Below, in pieces: positions 36,212 to 49,600 of a stretch of DNA of 64,000 nucleotides. The position numbers and the translations under genes were made by a program. The notes below the pieces were generated by a model. The model was not told the origin of the DNA and made no database searches. It saw only the letters and a list, made by a program, of their open reading frames with translations. Source of the DNA: Parascedosporium putredinis (Eukaryota; Ascomycota; Sordariomycetes; Microascales; Microascaceae); contig CASHTG010000002.1 of NCBI GenBank assembly GCA_949357655.1, positions 868,001-932,000 of the forward strand, read 5' to 3'. Positions within the stretch are counted from its first letter, which is position 1; each line of letters starts with the position of its first letter.

Positions 36212-39200
36212 GCAAGAGCGGCAGATGGAGGGGTGGGGTGTGGTTGGGATGGGGTAATGGTGCGAGCGAGGAAAATCGACCGACTTCCGCAAAACCCGCA
36301 TTCGTTATGGCGCCTGTTTGGCATTCTTTGTACGTTTACACAAAAAGAGGACACACTTTTTATTTCTTTTTCTTTATCAAAGGGAGGATTACGGGCGTAC
36401 ATTGTTATGTAATACAGCATTTGATTCACTTGAGCATAGGTGTGGAAGAGCACACTGATACGTTTTTCTTTTGCCTTGACCTTTGGTGCCTATACCCTCT
36501 GACGCCGAAGTTGTCCTCGTCTTGAAGGAGTTTGATGATGGGCTTCCTATGTGTACAGATCTTGTGATTGTGGAGATGGGCTCCTGCCTACTAATGACTC
36601 TTAGAGATGCAACAAGTTTGGGTCGTTTCGGGCAAACGGTAGTCAACGTGCGAGCGGTTGAGTCCGCTTGTATTCCATGAGGCTGGCGCTTGTTTGAATG
36701 TGAGGCTGACTAAATCCCATGATCGACGTGCACCGTGCAAGCCTTGCGTCCTACCTCTCCTAGATAGCAACAGGACACTTTTTTTTCTTTACCCACATTT
36801 CCCGATCCTCATACATTAGGTGAATCGTACGTTCCGGATATGTCGTCCGAGATTCCTAGCATGGAGATGAAAGGTTCCCATACCCTTGCGATGATAGTTC
36901 TGTTGGTAAGCACCGCTGCGGTGCAAGACTTGACCGATAGCATCAACATTGATGAAGTTTATAATCAGCCTCAGACAGCTGTTATATGATCGGTTTCCAT
37001 GAGTCAAGAGAAGTAATATCATGGCGGGCTGCTCCTGGAAGCCCTCTGGGAATAAAAGGGCCATACCTGCTTCCAAACTCACCCGGAGCGAGTGGGACCG
37101 TATATCACACTGTATATCTCGAAGACTCGGAAGTATCATACAGCTCCATGCCCGCACTTCGCGATGCGCAACCCGTCCTGTAGACTTTATACTTGTCCAG
37201 TACTCTTCATATCTAGCGCCTAGACCGCGTTGATCTATGCTTTAGTTAGCTTTGCCCGGCCAACCACCTACTTTGCCACTATACGCACTGCGCGGCTGCA
37301 TCATCCTGCTATATCACGCCTCTCCATGGTTTGAATGTTTGATGTCGTCTTAGTGTAATTCCGTATGCTGAGGTTCATAGAACCGCGGCCACTGTTCTGT
37401 GATCTCCCTGGTGTGTATAATCTGACCGATATTTTCCGGTTCGCTATAATGCGTCATAACCTCTTAAAGGCGACCTCGAGATGATACATGTAGGGAGTAA
37501 GCCCGTGAGAAGCACCCAACTGCGTGAGCAACCTCGTATAAAAGAACTATTCATTACGGCTAATCCGCTCGTCATATCTCATCCAAGTTGAAAAACATGA
37601 TTGTAACGGCTTACAACCGCAGTCCTCAATATCCGTCGGCAGTGGCTAGACACATATCCGTTCACGCCTCGCCAGCATACCATTTCTCACATTGATGTGC
37701 TCCAGGGATACTAGTACTAGATCCACTCCTTCCTAGTGAGATAACCTCTTCATCTTATAAACATCGTCATAGCTCCCGTTCGGTTGGTGGGCCGTCTTCG
37801 ATCGCGCGTGGTGCCGTGCTATAGTCGACATGGATCCGCGGCCACTGTCTACGCTATATAAACATCTCTCCCACGGCCTAGGCCAATGCTGTATGCATCG
37901 GGCCTGGCTTACTCACATCTAAAAGTATCAGGCCTCTGCTCAGCACTGACTGTCTTGGCATATTGGCACCTCCGCCAAAGTTCCCTCAGTAGAGTCCGAA
38001 TCGATGCAGATCGCAAAGGCTCATGGATATCAAGAAATCAAGAGTGTGATTCTTGAACATGTTCTACTCTATCTAGATAGCGCCAGAGCTCTTCAGAGGC
38101 GGAGACGATGGTTATATGGCTAGATGAGAAAGTCGCCTTTAGATAGATGTTGTATGCACATGTACTTGTGGGTATGGAGATTGCGTGAGCTAGATTGTAT
38201 AAATATATCGCTGCTTGCCAGCTGCGAGGATCGCACTTCAAGCCAGTACTGAAAACGCATCCACATGCCCGAATGATGACGGATCTAATGGTTCAAAAGA
38301 TAACTGATATCGGGAGTGAAGAAAACCGGAGGCTACATCGATGTATGGCAACGGCACTTCTGCAAGTTTCATTAGGGTTAATTAACATCAATAGATTGAA
38401 TTTTGTCCTCTACCAATTACTTCTACCCCCTATCCGCTCAACGTTTCATATGGATCTTCACGGCAAAATTTGGCAAGCAAGGCCGAGTCCAGAAAGACAA
38501 TCCAAATAGGATATTGTATAAATGCGTAAGGGCACAACTGTGCAATGCATGATTTAATCCAGCCAAAATAATAAAGATAAAAAAAGCAGAGCCTTCCCTG
38601 TGACCGCGAAATCTTTCGCCTCTGTTGACACCAAGTGACCAGATGTTGAATTGTGATGAGTTCCGACAAGATAGTAAAAAAAAAGAAAGAAAACAAAAGA
38701 GCGCAAACGGCGAGAGAAAGACCGGAAAAAAGCAGTCGAAAATGGCAGAAAGGATATAATGCCTCGATATGCACCCCGACTCGAACCTACGACCGGGTCC
38801 TGTGTGAGCGAGCCGTACCCTTCGTAACCCTTGCCACCTTGCTAAGCCTAGACCGGGGACAAACGTTATCTCATGAACCCACCGGTCTGACTCGTCCACA
38901 GAACCTCAAGGCCCAGGAGCTCTGTGGAAGTGGACGAAGGGAGGACCAAGGAGAAAAACGCCATGCTATGCCATGGTTAAAAATGAACAAACGTTGGACA
39001 TCAACTATACAAGATTCCTCTCCTGCTGTGTACTTGGCTGAGATGTAGCGTGGGACTAGAGGGGGTAAACGCTCTAGTTCGGACGACTATCCACCTTCGT
39101 CTTCTCCGCGGGGAACTGCCCCAGAGTTCCTCGTTTAGAACTTAAGTTGGCTATATTAAAACCCAAGGGGTGCTTATATTAGCGCCCGCTTCGCCCCAAA

Positions 39201-39250
39201 CGTCGGAATCGATCTCTGGTGGAGCGTCTCACGATTCTTCGACGCGCCTT
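36212..39250. other. Convergent, gene-free region, cus1 / suz12
   Basis: 3.0 kb without a supported gene. It is more AT-rich than the coding parts but not clearly RIP-mutated by eye. It holds a repeated 13-mer (37383-37395 and 37836-37848) and a tRNA-like B-box sequence near 38770-38850. Confidence 0.4.
38770..38855 (-). other. Degenerate tRNA-like sequence (A/B-box relic)
   Basis: On the minus strand, TAGCAAGGTGG resembles a Pol III A box. About 58 nt later GGTTCGAGTC matches the B box, and a T6 run lies about 50 nt beyond. However, neither the T stem nor an acceptor stem pairs and no anticodon loop can be placed. It is therefore at best a tRNA relic or SINE fragment. Confidence 0.25.
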
Positions 39251-41644
39251 CTATGCGGCGTCTTGCGGAACATTTGCGGGTGCGTCCTGCGGTTCTGCTG
39301 GAGGTATTTCGTCCACGCAGCTGTTACAGAGCCAGTTCTCTTCCGTCGGCCTCCTGCGGATTCCGTCTTGAAGACAAGTCAAATGGAAATGGTGGCCGCA
39401 CGCCTGTTCTCATTAGTAATGTTCTCATATGAGCAAGATGGGAAAAAGAGAAAGGAGATAAGATGGGAGGCTTACGGCATTGGAGCAGACCAAAGTGCAG
39501 ATTGCACCAACCGGCGGCGAACCGCAGATGAGACACGTTGGTTGCTCTCTCTTCCAAACCTCTTCGGGTTCATCCTCCTCTTGGTCTTCTGCTGAGCCCT
39601 CCTTGTTAGCCCTTGCTGCCCGGGCATCTTGCAAAATAAGATTGATTTCGTCAAGAGTTGGCTGATCTACGACATCTCGGAGCTGCAAATACGCTAGATG
39701 CTTGAAGAACTCTTCCTCTCGCTGTTCTGAGGAGACGATCCAGACAGCCTTGGCCCCGAGAAACTCAAGGAGGACCCGAGGAACAAAAATTTCCGAAGAC
39801 AGACGCTTTGGGAGGACAAACTTATCCCAGGCCAGGATATATTCCCTTTCGGGAAGCTCAATGTCCACAAAGTCGGAGATGATGTCTCTGTGCTTTTGGA
39901 TCCACCATCTGTCATCGCTTTGAGGTGGGATAAGCTCAGTCCCGGGCTCCAGCCGCGCTCTGCTGACGGAGTCATAAAGCGGCTGCTTTGTCTGCGGGAC
40001 GAAAATCTTCTTTGGTGGCTTCTTGACCGGTGGTTTCTGTTCGCGTCGTCTTGGTCAGCAATGCAGCTCGGTAGTTAGTCCGCGCTCGCGCGGGCGGGCA
40101 TGGACAAAGAAGAAGGGAGGACTAAAACCCCCACTCTGATGCTCAGCACGTTGTGGAGGGGTTTCACTACTTACGGGTAAGGCCGGTCTCTTGATAGCGG
40201 CCCCAGCTGGGAGCGGCTTCAAGGATTTCTGTGGCTCGAGGGCAGGGTCTGTCGCTTCTTCCAGGCTGAGCGGTCTCGAAGATCTGGTAAAGTGGAACTC
40301 CTCCGAGGGAGGGAACCAGTCATAGTTGTGCGTAACCCGGAATTGCTGGGACCCTTTGTCGTTCGGAGCTCATATGAAAACTCAGGATGAGAGGATTGGA
40401 GGTGGAACTGAAGGATCTGAAGCGACTGATGCGCCACGCCGCAGGCCACGCAGCGGTAGGAATCCAAGGAGAACTGGTCGTTCGGGAGCACATAGGTAAT
40501 CTGGCCATCGTCGCGCTTACGGCGCCTCCCACCTTTGCTCTTCCCTTGAGCCTTGTCGCTTAGGAGCTTGAGGTTATACACCCGATTTCCCCGAGTGCGT
40601 AGGGCCCGGTTGGGCGTCGTGTCTCCCTCTGGTTCCTCGCTACCATCCCTGACGAACCCATTCACCGAGCTGTTGGACGTTCCGTTGACGAGGGTATCCG
40701 GGGTTGGGACACCATTCGCATCAGTTCCGTTTGTAGCGCCCGTATTGGGATCCGCCACATTCACAGTGATGGAGGACATGACGCCCTTCTCGGGGTTGCT
40801 GGGCGTTGCTCACAGCCCGTTGACCAGCGCGCGTCAATATCGACAATATAACTGGTTCGCAGGATGCATTCCCGGGTATACTGATGCATGTAAAGATCCA
40901 CCGACATACGCGACCTCTTGAACAGATCCACGAGGCACGCTAGCAGAACCCATCGCCGCGCGCCTTGGCTATTGCGCTCCGGTGGGATCGTGAGATCCAG
41001 GGGAGGCCATTCCTTGCCATCCGCGGCGGTTAGCTCAACGTCTAGCCTGTAGTTGTCGGCCAAATCATACGACCCGTCTTCCCGGACAATCTTGAGCGTC
41101 TGATCTGGAACAAAGAACGGCTGTTCCAGATACACCCTGGCCATGGGCGAGCTGCCCACGGGATTCTTGAAAGTCTTGATGGTACAAGGCTGGCTGTTAC
41201 AATAAAGAACAGGAGGGGCATGTTTGCACAGGGGCGAGTTGTCCAGGATGGTAATTTTACAAGACGCCCGGATCGTCAGCAAATTGGTCAGCGGCTGGGG
41301 CGGCGTGTCCAAGTTGCTCAGACTGACGCTCGGTTTCACCCTACGCTCCGAATCCTTGTGAACGATCTTCAGGATGTCGACCCGCAATAACCGCGGCGAG
41401 GGGTGCGGATCTTTTGGTAGGAGCACATCGTCTATTGACGGAATCTCCGAAAGTTCGGGGTGGCATCCTTGCCGAGCCTTAGACGCTTGGAAGGCCGATT
41501 TTCCGCCTCAGCGCTATTGCGCGTGTCATAGCCAGTTCGAGTTTTGATGAATCCGTCGGCAGTTGCTGACCAGTCACCGACTCCTTGGTTCCAGTTCCGC
41601 TGCAAAAACGGCAGCTGACGTTGAGGGGTGTTGACTAAAGTCAT
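39251..41644 (-). CDS. suz12: Polycomb PRC2 subunit SUZ12 (VEFS box), with C-terminal PHD-like finger
   Basis: Core subunit of Polycomb repressive complex 2, which methylates H3K27 with EZH2- and EED-type partners. Exons are 41644-40175, 40036-39476 and 39403-39251; introns are 138 and 72 nt; about 728 aa. The N-terminal half carries MARVYLEQPFFVPDQTLKI-type sequence. A C2H2 finger lies at residues about 397-420 (C-x2-C-x12-H-x4-H, YRCVACG...HLQSSH). The VEFS box follows intron 1, with SDDRWWIQKHRDIISDF, ILAWDKFV and EEFFKHLAYLQLRDVV. After it, about residues 655-710 form a Cys/His finger: CLIC, AICTLVC, AACGHHFHLTC and WLCNSC, which looks like PHD C4HC3. Three one-base losses: 41457-41460, about 40801-40803 and 40348-40350. 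The stop codon follows a Pro/Ala-rich tail. The second shift could alternatively be an unrecognised intron. Confidence 0.87.
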
Positions 41645-44458
41645 GCTCGATACAACGCATGAGAGGCGCACGTCAAGATTACACGCGCTTTAGATGTGGG
41701 AGTCTTTTGAAGCGGCGGGCAATGCGCAAAGGTGGCGGAGATGATCAGTGATGGGCGAGGCAAGATTGCTGGCAAGCATAGTCTGGCAGAGAGGCAGGTT
41801 TGGAGGTCACAAGCAGGGGCGTGAAGGAAAAGGGAAAGGAGATGGGGCTGACGTCCTGATGACTAGAGCATGGACGTTGATCGGCAAAAGACCAGATGTG
41901 TCTCTCGAAATATCCGGCAGCGCGGACAAGATGGTGGTTGCTGACGCGATGAGATAGGGCGCGACGGCAAAAATGGACCCAGGCGACAATGGGAGGAAAA
42001 GAATGACACAGTAGAAATTGGGGCAAAAACCCGCGGCTCTCTCTCTTCTCTCTCTCAGGTTGGCGTTTCGCAGGCGCTGGTATTTCGCCACTCAGGGAGA
42101 AAGGGTGCACCCGATGTGCGTGAAGAAGAGAAAAGATGCCTAGAGGCGTTGATGGTCAAGTCAAACCGGCGCGCCTGGATGAGAAGAGATGAGACTGGAT
42201 AAGAAAGGATGAAGAAAGGGGTGCTGTGGATGAGTGGAGATGAATCTCGATGGATGTTGGTGATGGAGCTAAGGAGCAAGGGACCGGACCGAGGATAGAG
42301 GGCGGGCGAGGTCTGGCGCCGAAAGTGAGGAATAAGAGAGGTGGCTGCCGGATAATTCTAACCGATATCCACAAGCGAGTCAGGAAGCCCAAGAGCGGGT
42401 AGAATAATAAAAATCAAATACGGACGCGATCGAGCTGGGATGCGTGCAAAGATGGATGATCACAACGGAGTTGGTGCTGGCGTTTTGCAGATGCTGGCCA
42501 AATTAAGGAATAGGCACAGCGAGGCAGATTGCGTATTGGGGGAAACTTAAAGCCGCGCGACACGAGCAAGCCAACGTCCGAGTGCTTAGTAGAAGGGGAG
42601 AAGTGTGATGGGGCAAAAAAAAGTTATATCGCGAACATTCCTTGATGCCTCCAGTTTCCGCAGCAGCGAGGCAGATGCGATGCTAGAGTGCTGGGATGGT
42701 GGGGAGATTTGTATTGTTGGCGGGTGTTGCGGGCGGAAAGAATCGAGGTTGAAGTAGATGAAAGATATTCGAACGCGTACGGAGAGCGCTCCTATTCTCG
42801 AAAATCAACAAGCGGTTCGTTTTCGCTGGCCGTCGCTTCCTCTTTGGATTTTGGCCAGAGCACGCGCCGCCTGGCCCCTTCCATCAGCGTAATTTTTTGT
42901 CTTTCTTTCCTGATTAGGAAAGGTGCGCTAAAGTGGATCTCATCCGCCACTGCTTGACTTGGTATTGCGTTGCGTAGCTTATACACTCAGGGCTGTATTA
43001 CAACCTTGCATCAACCATTCAATTGCTGGAACTTCAAGCCTTCGGTTAATGCATGCCCCGGTAATGAGCCACCCGAACCACCAACACACACCTCCGCCGA
43101 AAGCATTCGATAGCGAATGTCATTTTGAAATTATTCGGGTTGTGTATTTCCATGAAATAAAGGAGGATGCAAGACGTAGGCTTTCCCTCCCATACCATTA
43201 TAGCTGACTAGGGCTGGGCTTTCACGGCATGGGCTTCCGTGACCTATACCCTCTTCCTTTCCGAAACATAGTGCCTCTGGCTAGTGGATAGGGTTTCTAA
43301 GTAGAGACATAAGTTACCCTTATTTTTGTTTATCTAGACGGGGATAGAGCGATGGAAATGGCGTCGAGTCCAATTATCATTTGATCGATCAATTTTAAAC
43401 TACGAAGATGGTTGATGGATCTAGACACAACTGTGGTACCCTGTTCAGTAGGACTTTGAGTATAGCTGGGGCCGTGCCTGCCTCCCGCGCCAACTCACAT
43501 AAACGTTAGTCATTTCGATCTTCATGTGCCATTCAGAGCATGTAGATAGGCCGCATGGTTTTCTTACTAAGTAATAGTCTATGCACGAGTTGACCATCCG
43601 AGATCTATGGATGGCTGTCCACATGCGTCAAAAGTGAATCCTTTCTGAATGATTGGAAGGCCGGCCTTTCCTTTGCTGATCGGCCGTAGCTTCCCCACTT
43701 GTAAGTCTGCCACTGCGCAGCCTCTCGGGGTTCACCCATGGCTTGGGCACAGGCTTGTGGACCCGTGACTAGACCCCTCCCGCAGCCAAAGGCAACAGTC
43801 ACGTGACTTTACAATACTGAATCGACATCCAGTCATAAGTGGTCCCCAATGTCAGCTCCAAGGCGATCCTGGCCTGACATTCTTCGGTACTAGGCAGCGG
43901 AGGTTGGATGCATGCTAAGGACGCAAGTTCAGTCCACCCCACATTCCCCATTCTGCCCCTCCGTCATCATCTTCCCCAGTCAATCCCGCCATAGGCTTTC
44001 GGTGCACATCTCAACCTGTGACAGGCGCGTGAATTGTGACACGAGCTTCAAGGCAATAGCCGCAATTTCATTAACGCTGCGGGCTGATCTCCCTGCCTCT
44101 GACTTGAGGCCCCTCCGTCCCCTTCATTGCGACCTTTTCACTTATTTTCCCCCTCTGCACAACTTGCCCTCTCTTCTTTTATACCCATTTGAGGAGTGTA
44201 GCTCACGTCTCCTTCTATCATCCGAGGATTTCTATCGGCAGGTAGTCTAAAGGTACGTGTATAAAAGCACCCACTTGACACTCCCAACGACTGGTCTCGT
44301 CGGTCCCGAAAAGAAGGAAAAATAGCCGAAAGAAAAAAATAAAACAGGAAAAATCCGCCGCACGCGCATCTTGTCCTCTCGCTAATATCGGATCATAGCT
44401 TGACCTGTTCCACCACTGCAGAGTGTCTGCTCCAGCCGCTGAGCTAGTGGTCGGCCGA
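41645..44458. promoter_or_regulatory. Divergent intergenic region, suz12 / LRR protein gene
   Basis: 2.8 kb with no supported gene. A TCACGTGA octamer lies at 43799-43806. The stretch 42950-43900 is AT-richer and featureless. Confidence 0.4.
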
Positions 44459-46626
44459 ATGGCTGACTCTCTGGGAAGCGGAGCGACTCGCTCCTCGGCG
44501 CGCATCCGCAACAATGTGCGCCGTGATTTAAAGAAGAGGTTGTTAGCATCCCCAGCTAGTGGTCGGCCTCGAACACGCGCTCAAAAGGCTGTCCTGGCGG
44601 GCGATTCAAGGCGCAGACGTGCGAATTTATATGACCACTTTCTTATCAGTAAAGCGGATTCTAGAAGAAGCAAACGCACGACAGACGCGAATGACTCGCC
44701 TGGAGACACTACTGATTCCCTTGAGGACGATGACTATTCCGTCGTTTCGGATGCACAGGGCGACAATCCGGCCTCGAAACGCCGAGCTCATCAACAACCC
44801 CGTCGATCTCGGCGAACGGCCAAGAAGCCCACGCTCGCTAAAGGCCGCCGACATGCCGTAACTAATACTGCAGCCAGAAAACCAGAAGAAGCTCCTCCAA
44901 AGCAGGTTGTTATTCCCAACTGGATCGTACCCGCAATGCAGCCCTATTGGGGAGCCGTCCTTGCCCACGCCGCCACCGAAGCGGGTTATCTAAACCGAAG
45001 CTGGCTGCTTGAGGCGTCGACAGTCTGCAAAGCCTTTGCGGAGCCGGCTCTTGATGTTTTGTACTCCAGCCCAGCCATAACGACTGAGGCGAAATTGCAA
45101 AAATTGGTGGCCACACTGAGCCGTCCTAGCACCATGTTCAGCTACCCCAGCAAGATTCACAGCCTTCATCTCGGCCCAAGGTTTATCCCAACCAACTCTA
45201 TGATCGAGACCCTCTTAATATACCTTCCACGGCTGCGCCATTTTTCTATCGACCACGAGCTGGATCAGGCTCCATTCCGAGACCTCACTACGCTGCCTCG
45301 GCGAAGCTACCCGGATATCTGGAAACTCCTAGAGGAGCGAGTCGATACACGGCCCGGGATGATTCAGCAGCCAAGTCGGCTCCTCTCGTGGAGGTGGTCC
45401 TGGAGGCTTCTAGGCAGCCTCACAATGGACACACTCATACAGCTGCATACGATTGGTCCCCTGCGCGAATTGAAAAGCCTGCACCTCGTCAACTTCCCGT
45501 CCCTCGGATATACCCCACCAATTGAAGACGTACAAATGAGTGAGGTTGGGGGCAGCGTGAGTTTCCGGCCGAGATCTGCCCAGGACTGCGCCAAGGTGAT
45601 AACCCCTTTGAAATTTCTTGAGCACGTTGCACTAGAGGCGTGCTTTGCCGTCGATGGCGAATTTCTGAGCCACCTACCGCGCGACCTCAAGCATTTGGAG
45701 ATAATTCAGTGTTGGAACCTCCAAGCGGCACATCTCTCCGAGTTTCTATTAACCCATGGCAAAAACCTTCGAAGCCTGACTCTAAGGAATAATCAGTCGT
45801 TGGACCTTAGTTTCTTGACCGTCCTTCAAGACGCTTGCCCTAATCTTGAAGAGCTTGAAGTCAACATGAGCTATTTCAAAGATCCGGAGACAAATAACTC
45901 GGAGCCACTTTTTGACTTTGCGCTGTCCGAGGATCAGGTGCCTAGCTGGCCTTCCTCGATCCGGCACATCGAGCTACTGCATATACGGCCCTGGAGCTAC
46001 GATGCGGCCGTCATGTTTTTGCAGTCTCTAATCCGGGAGTCCAAAACCTACCAAATCTCCGATATTTGGTGATCAAATCAATGTTGGATCTCGATTGGAG
46101 AAAGCGAGCCATGATGCGAGACGAGTGGCGTTCGCGCCTGGAAAACGTGTTCCTCCGGCCTCCATCCAAGGGTCCCGAGCCATGGACGTCGATTCCCAAA
46201 CAAAGCAAGCCGCCTGAACCGAGCCATGACAAGGCCGAGGCCGAGGCCGCGGTAGAGGAGAAACCTGTCAAAGAAGTTGACGCCTCACGCCGGCGGAGTA
46301 GCCGGATCATAGGTAAAGATGAAGAAGATGGCCACCCGTCTGCGGTCATGACACGAAGGAGTCGCCGCAATTATGCCGAGCCTCCTACCGATGCCGAAGA
46401 CGATTCGGATTCGGATTCGAGGGGAGATGATGGTGACGACGTGGACATGGCAGACGTGGAATTACGAGATTCTTCCAATGCGCATGGTGATCATATTCAA
46501 GGTTTGTGTCGCCGCGTGGAACTGACGATTGAAAACCATAAGCTCGCAGAGTTGCAGTACGACATGGACGATTTTGTCGACGGAGCCAGCTCAGATGAAT
46601 CATCCAGCGATTCTGACTTTATCTGA
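44459..46626 (+). CDS. Leucine-rich-repeat / F-box-like protein with basic N- and acidic C-terminus
   Basis: About 722 aa, with no intron seen. The start at 44459 (MADSLGSGATRSS) is the first ATG of the open frame. Residues 1-150 are Arg/Lys/Ser-rich and probably disordered, with nuclear-signal-like clusters. Residues about 165-215 (WLLEASTVCKAFAEPALDVLY) resemble the second half of an F-box. Then come irregular leucine-rich repeats (IHSLHLG, LPRLRHFSI, LKSLHLVNFPSL, LKHLEIIQCWNL, LRSLTLRNN, LEELEVNM). The C-terminus is acidic (DDSDSDSRGDDGDDVDMAD, ending in SSDESSSDSDFI). One A is missing in the A4 run at 46043-46046; restored, it reads RESKNLPNLRYLVIKS. A role as an SCF substrate adaptor is possible but unproven. 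Confidence 0.75.
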
Positions 46627-49600
46627 TGGTTTTACCTTCTCCATCGAATCTCTTCCGGTTCCCTCGTTATGTTCTCTTTTCGACTCCTTCATTTAGGAAA
46701 TAGTTGATCCAAAGAAGCATGCGGCGTGCCCAAACGGGAGGAACTATGCTTTTTTCTCACATCTTTAAGCAAGGCGCCTAGGAAGACAGAGATAAGTCAT
46801 TTGGGGGACGAATGGCAGTGGCCCCGGTATATGCATTATATTGCATACCGAGGTGCTTGATGAATCAATTGATGTAATTATTAGATGGCTTGGTCGCAAG
46901 ACCTCAAGGATATTGCTTCGTGCTTCAGTCGGAGGTATCGAGGTACCTCAACTATGTGTGTTCTATAGCTCCTCATTTCCCTTCTTTTCCCAAGAGGAGG
47001 CAAAATGATTTGATGTTCACGGCAGGGATCAAAATAAAAAGGGGTTTTTCTCAAGAACTGATGTTATTTGGCTGTCATCTAACGGAAGCCCCACCAGAAT
47101 GTGACTGGAATATAAATTGCGTGATGTCCCATCTCCTTACCACGGCTGTACGTGTAGACTTTTGTGGCTTCCGTGGACTTGAGGGAATGATTGCCATTTT
47201 CATATGCTAAAAAGTCTGTTTAATTCCGCTCAACTGTCATGCTTTGGTCTTTTATGCGAATGATGAGGATACAAGTGAAAGTGTCTGATGGGGTACATGC
47301 AAGGAGCGAACTTGACCATGGCTAAACTTTCTGTTGGCGAGTGTTGACGGTGTAATCAGGATATGTGAATATATCAGAAGTTTCCTCTGCCACAGCATGA
47401 GGGGAGGCATTTTGAAAGTACCATTGATTAAGAAAGCAGATTTAGAACCTAATGCATGGTTGCTTAGATGGATGGGTTGGTCAATGGCTATTACTACACT
47501 GATATCTCTATTCACTTGGCTATTCAACCGCATCCATCGATGTCACGAACGGTTACCACGATTACAGTCTCTCCACTCGATTCCAAAGGATTGATATAGT
47601 AGAGCCTTATAACACACGGGTTCCTGAGACAGATGGACATAGTACACGAGGAGAGTAGGTTGGGGAGGAGGAATATATCCCTATCCATAGATGGATCCAT
47701 GAATGCGTGTATGTACGCGATTGTGTGTGGTGATGCTTGCCACTACCACTCCCAACGAGATACATGCCGATGATGAAGTGCCAGATACAGATTAAACCGT
47801 CTTGGCCCCATAGCCAGAACAGCTCCTCTCGTGTGATACTCTAGTCATGTGGGATAGTAGAGAATCACATATTAGGCGAGGCGATACTCGCCCGCTCAGC
47901 TACATGTGTACCTTGTGGCTTGAATAGGGTAGATCGTGCTGAGATCTCTCTTACAGTTGCAATAGAGACACTCAGTAGGTGAAGCACAAGGCTATTCTCA
48001 AACCTTCTCACGCGCGCTCTCGTCGTTGCTTGTCTGGTGTCCGTGATGCGCGTATACACATATTCGTGTACGTGCTGGTGAAGCAGGTCTTGCCAACCTT
48101 CTTGAGCCAAACACCACATAAAAGCGCATGCTTTCTTGAGAGGGCGATAAGATCACCTGCCTGATCACTTATACTCGAGTTATAATTGCGCTTAAAAGTA
48201 TCTTAAAATATCTTGACGGGCTGGGGAAAAAGGTGGGCGAAGGACAGAGGCACAGACAAATTATATTCATCGAGCTCTCTACGTCGGACAAGCAAGGGAG
48301 GTGAGAGCTATAATCGTGGCGAAGCTGGAATAACCAATAAAAAAATTCGCTGCCTCTCTTATCTTTGAACCAGCATTGACGGTGGCAAGAGAGTTTGAAG
48401 GACTAACTTGGACTTGGGGTTGGAGATGTGTGGCGGAACTTTTGACCCTGGCCTTATCGACCCGCCAGCAATAATTGAGGACGTCGCCTCAACTTCACTC
48501 TGGTCTTTCAAGAGGGCGTGACGCGCTGCAACAGAATTGGTCGGGCTGCTCTTCCCTCTGCTCGCCCAGCGGTTTATCTTCCGGGGTTTGAGCTGTGAGA
48601 CCAGTCACGCCCGGGAAGACAGGCTCCGGTATTCACACCCAGCCTGAGGTTGGATCAAGATGCGGGAGACTCTCACTACCCGGGTCTCTTCAGGTTAGGG
48701 TTTGGGTTATGCGGATCCGCGTTTTGGGCCATTTTCTTGGATTTTGAACGAAATACACGAAAATTGGGAAATCGGGTGGGCGACGTCGCAGATTCCTGAC
48801 TTCCGGCCGGCGGCCCGGCTAGTGGAGCGTGGACTCGGACCGGTGGTCGTTCGTGGTTGTGGCTGGAGGGGACCCTGGGGTATGACAGCTGTGCACCACC
48901 GCCAAGGATCATACAGCTATGGGGCTGGAATGGCCTCAACAACCCGAAGCCACGCGTGGGCAAATAAATGGAGAGTAAAATTGAAAGATCATCTCCGTTG
49001 AGTGGTGAACTCATTTACTAGTGTAAATGGGAACTTGTACCTGATTTTACTGGGCCTGATGCGACAGCTCGAAGGCTCGGCTCTCCACTTCGTGTCTCTC
49101 GACTGCATGTAATCGTCGGTCTGCAATCGCTCTTTCCGCTTGGTATACTGTATCACTGGGAACGGATTAGAATGCTTTCGACTCTCCCTCTCAGGCGCAA
49201 CGCCAAATTTACCCATTCCATTTTCCGGCCAGGCTGTCGTTTCCTGGGGGATTTTTTTTTTTTTTTTTTGGTGGTGGTGGAAAAGATATGAAAGGTGCAC
49301 GGATTACTCCGACTATCCTGATATCACCCGTCTAACTCAACCATCTTGGGGACACTCTTTTAGCTCAAGACGGTAGGTAGCCTCTTGACCTCCGGTGAGG
49401 TGTATATCAACAGGGCTTAACAGACCGTCGCCATACGGCTCTATTGTCTTCGAACTCGACCCCGAATAGAGCCATGGCCGCAAAAGCCTAACAACCGACT
49501 ACCTTGGTGCTGCGTACGCTCCTGGATGAATACATCGAATCGGTATATTACTGAGATACCTTAGGGTCTCACAGGTCCCTAGCTTCATTTTCCAGCTTCT

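Noticed and set aside
35354..36301. 315-codon minus-strand frame
   Set aside because: Shadow of cus1; Leu/Arg/Val-rich antisense of an acidic and basic coding region.
47334..47594. 86-codon plus-strand frame with one hydrophobic stretch
   Set aside because: No good start context, no intron support, no recognisable family.
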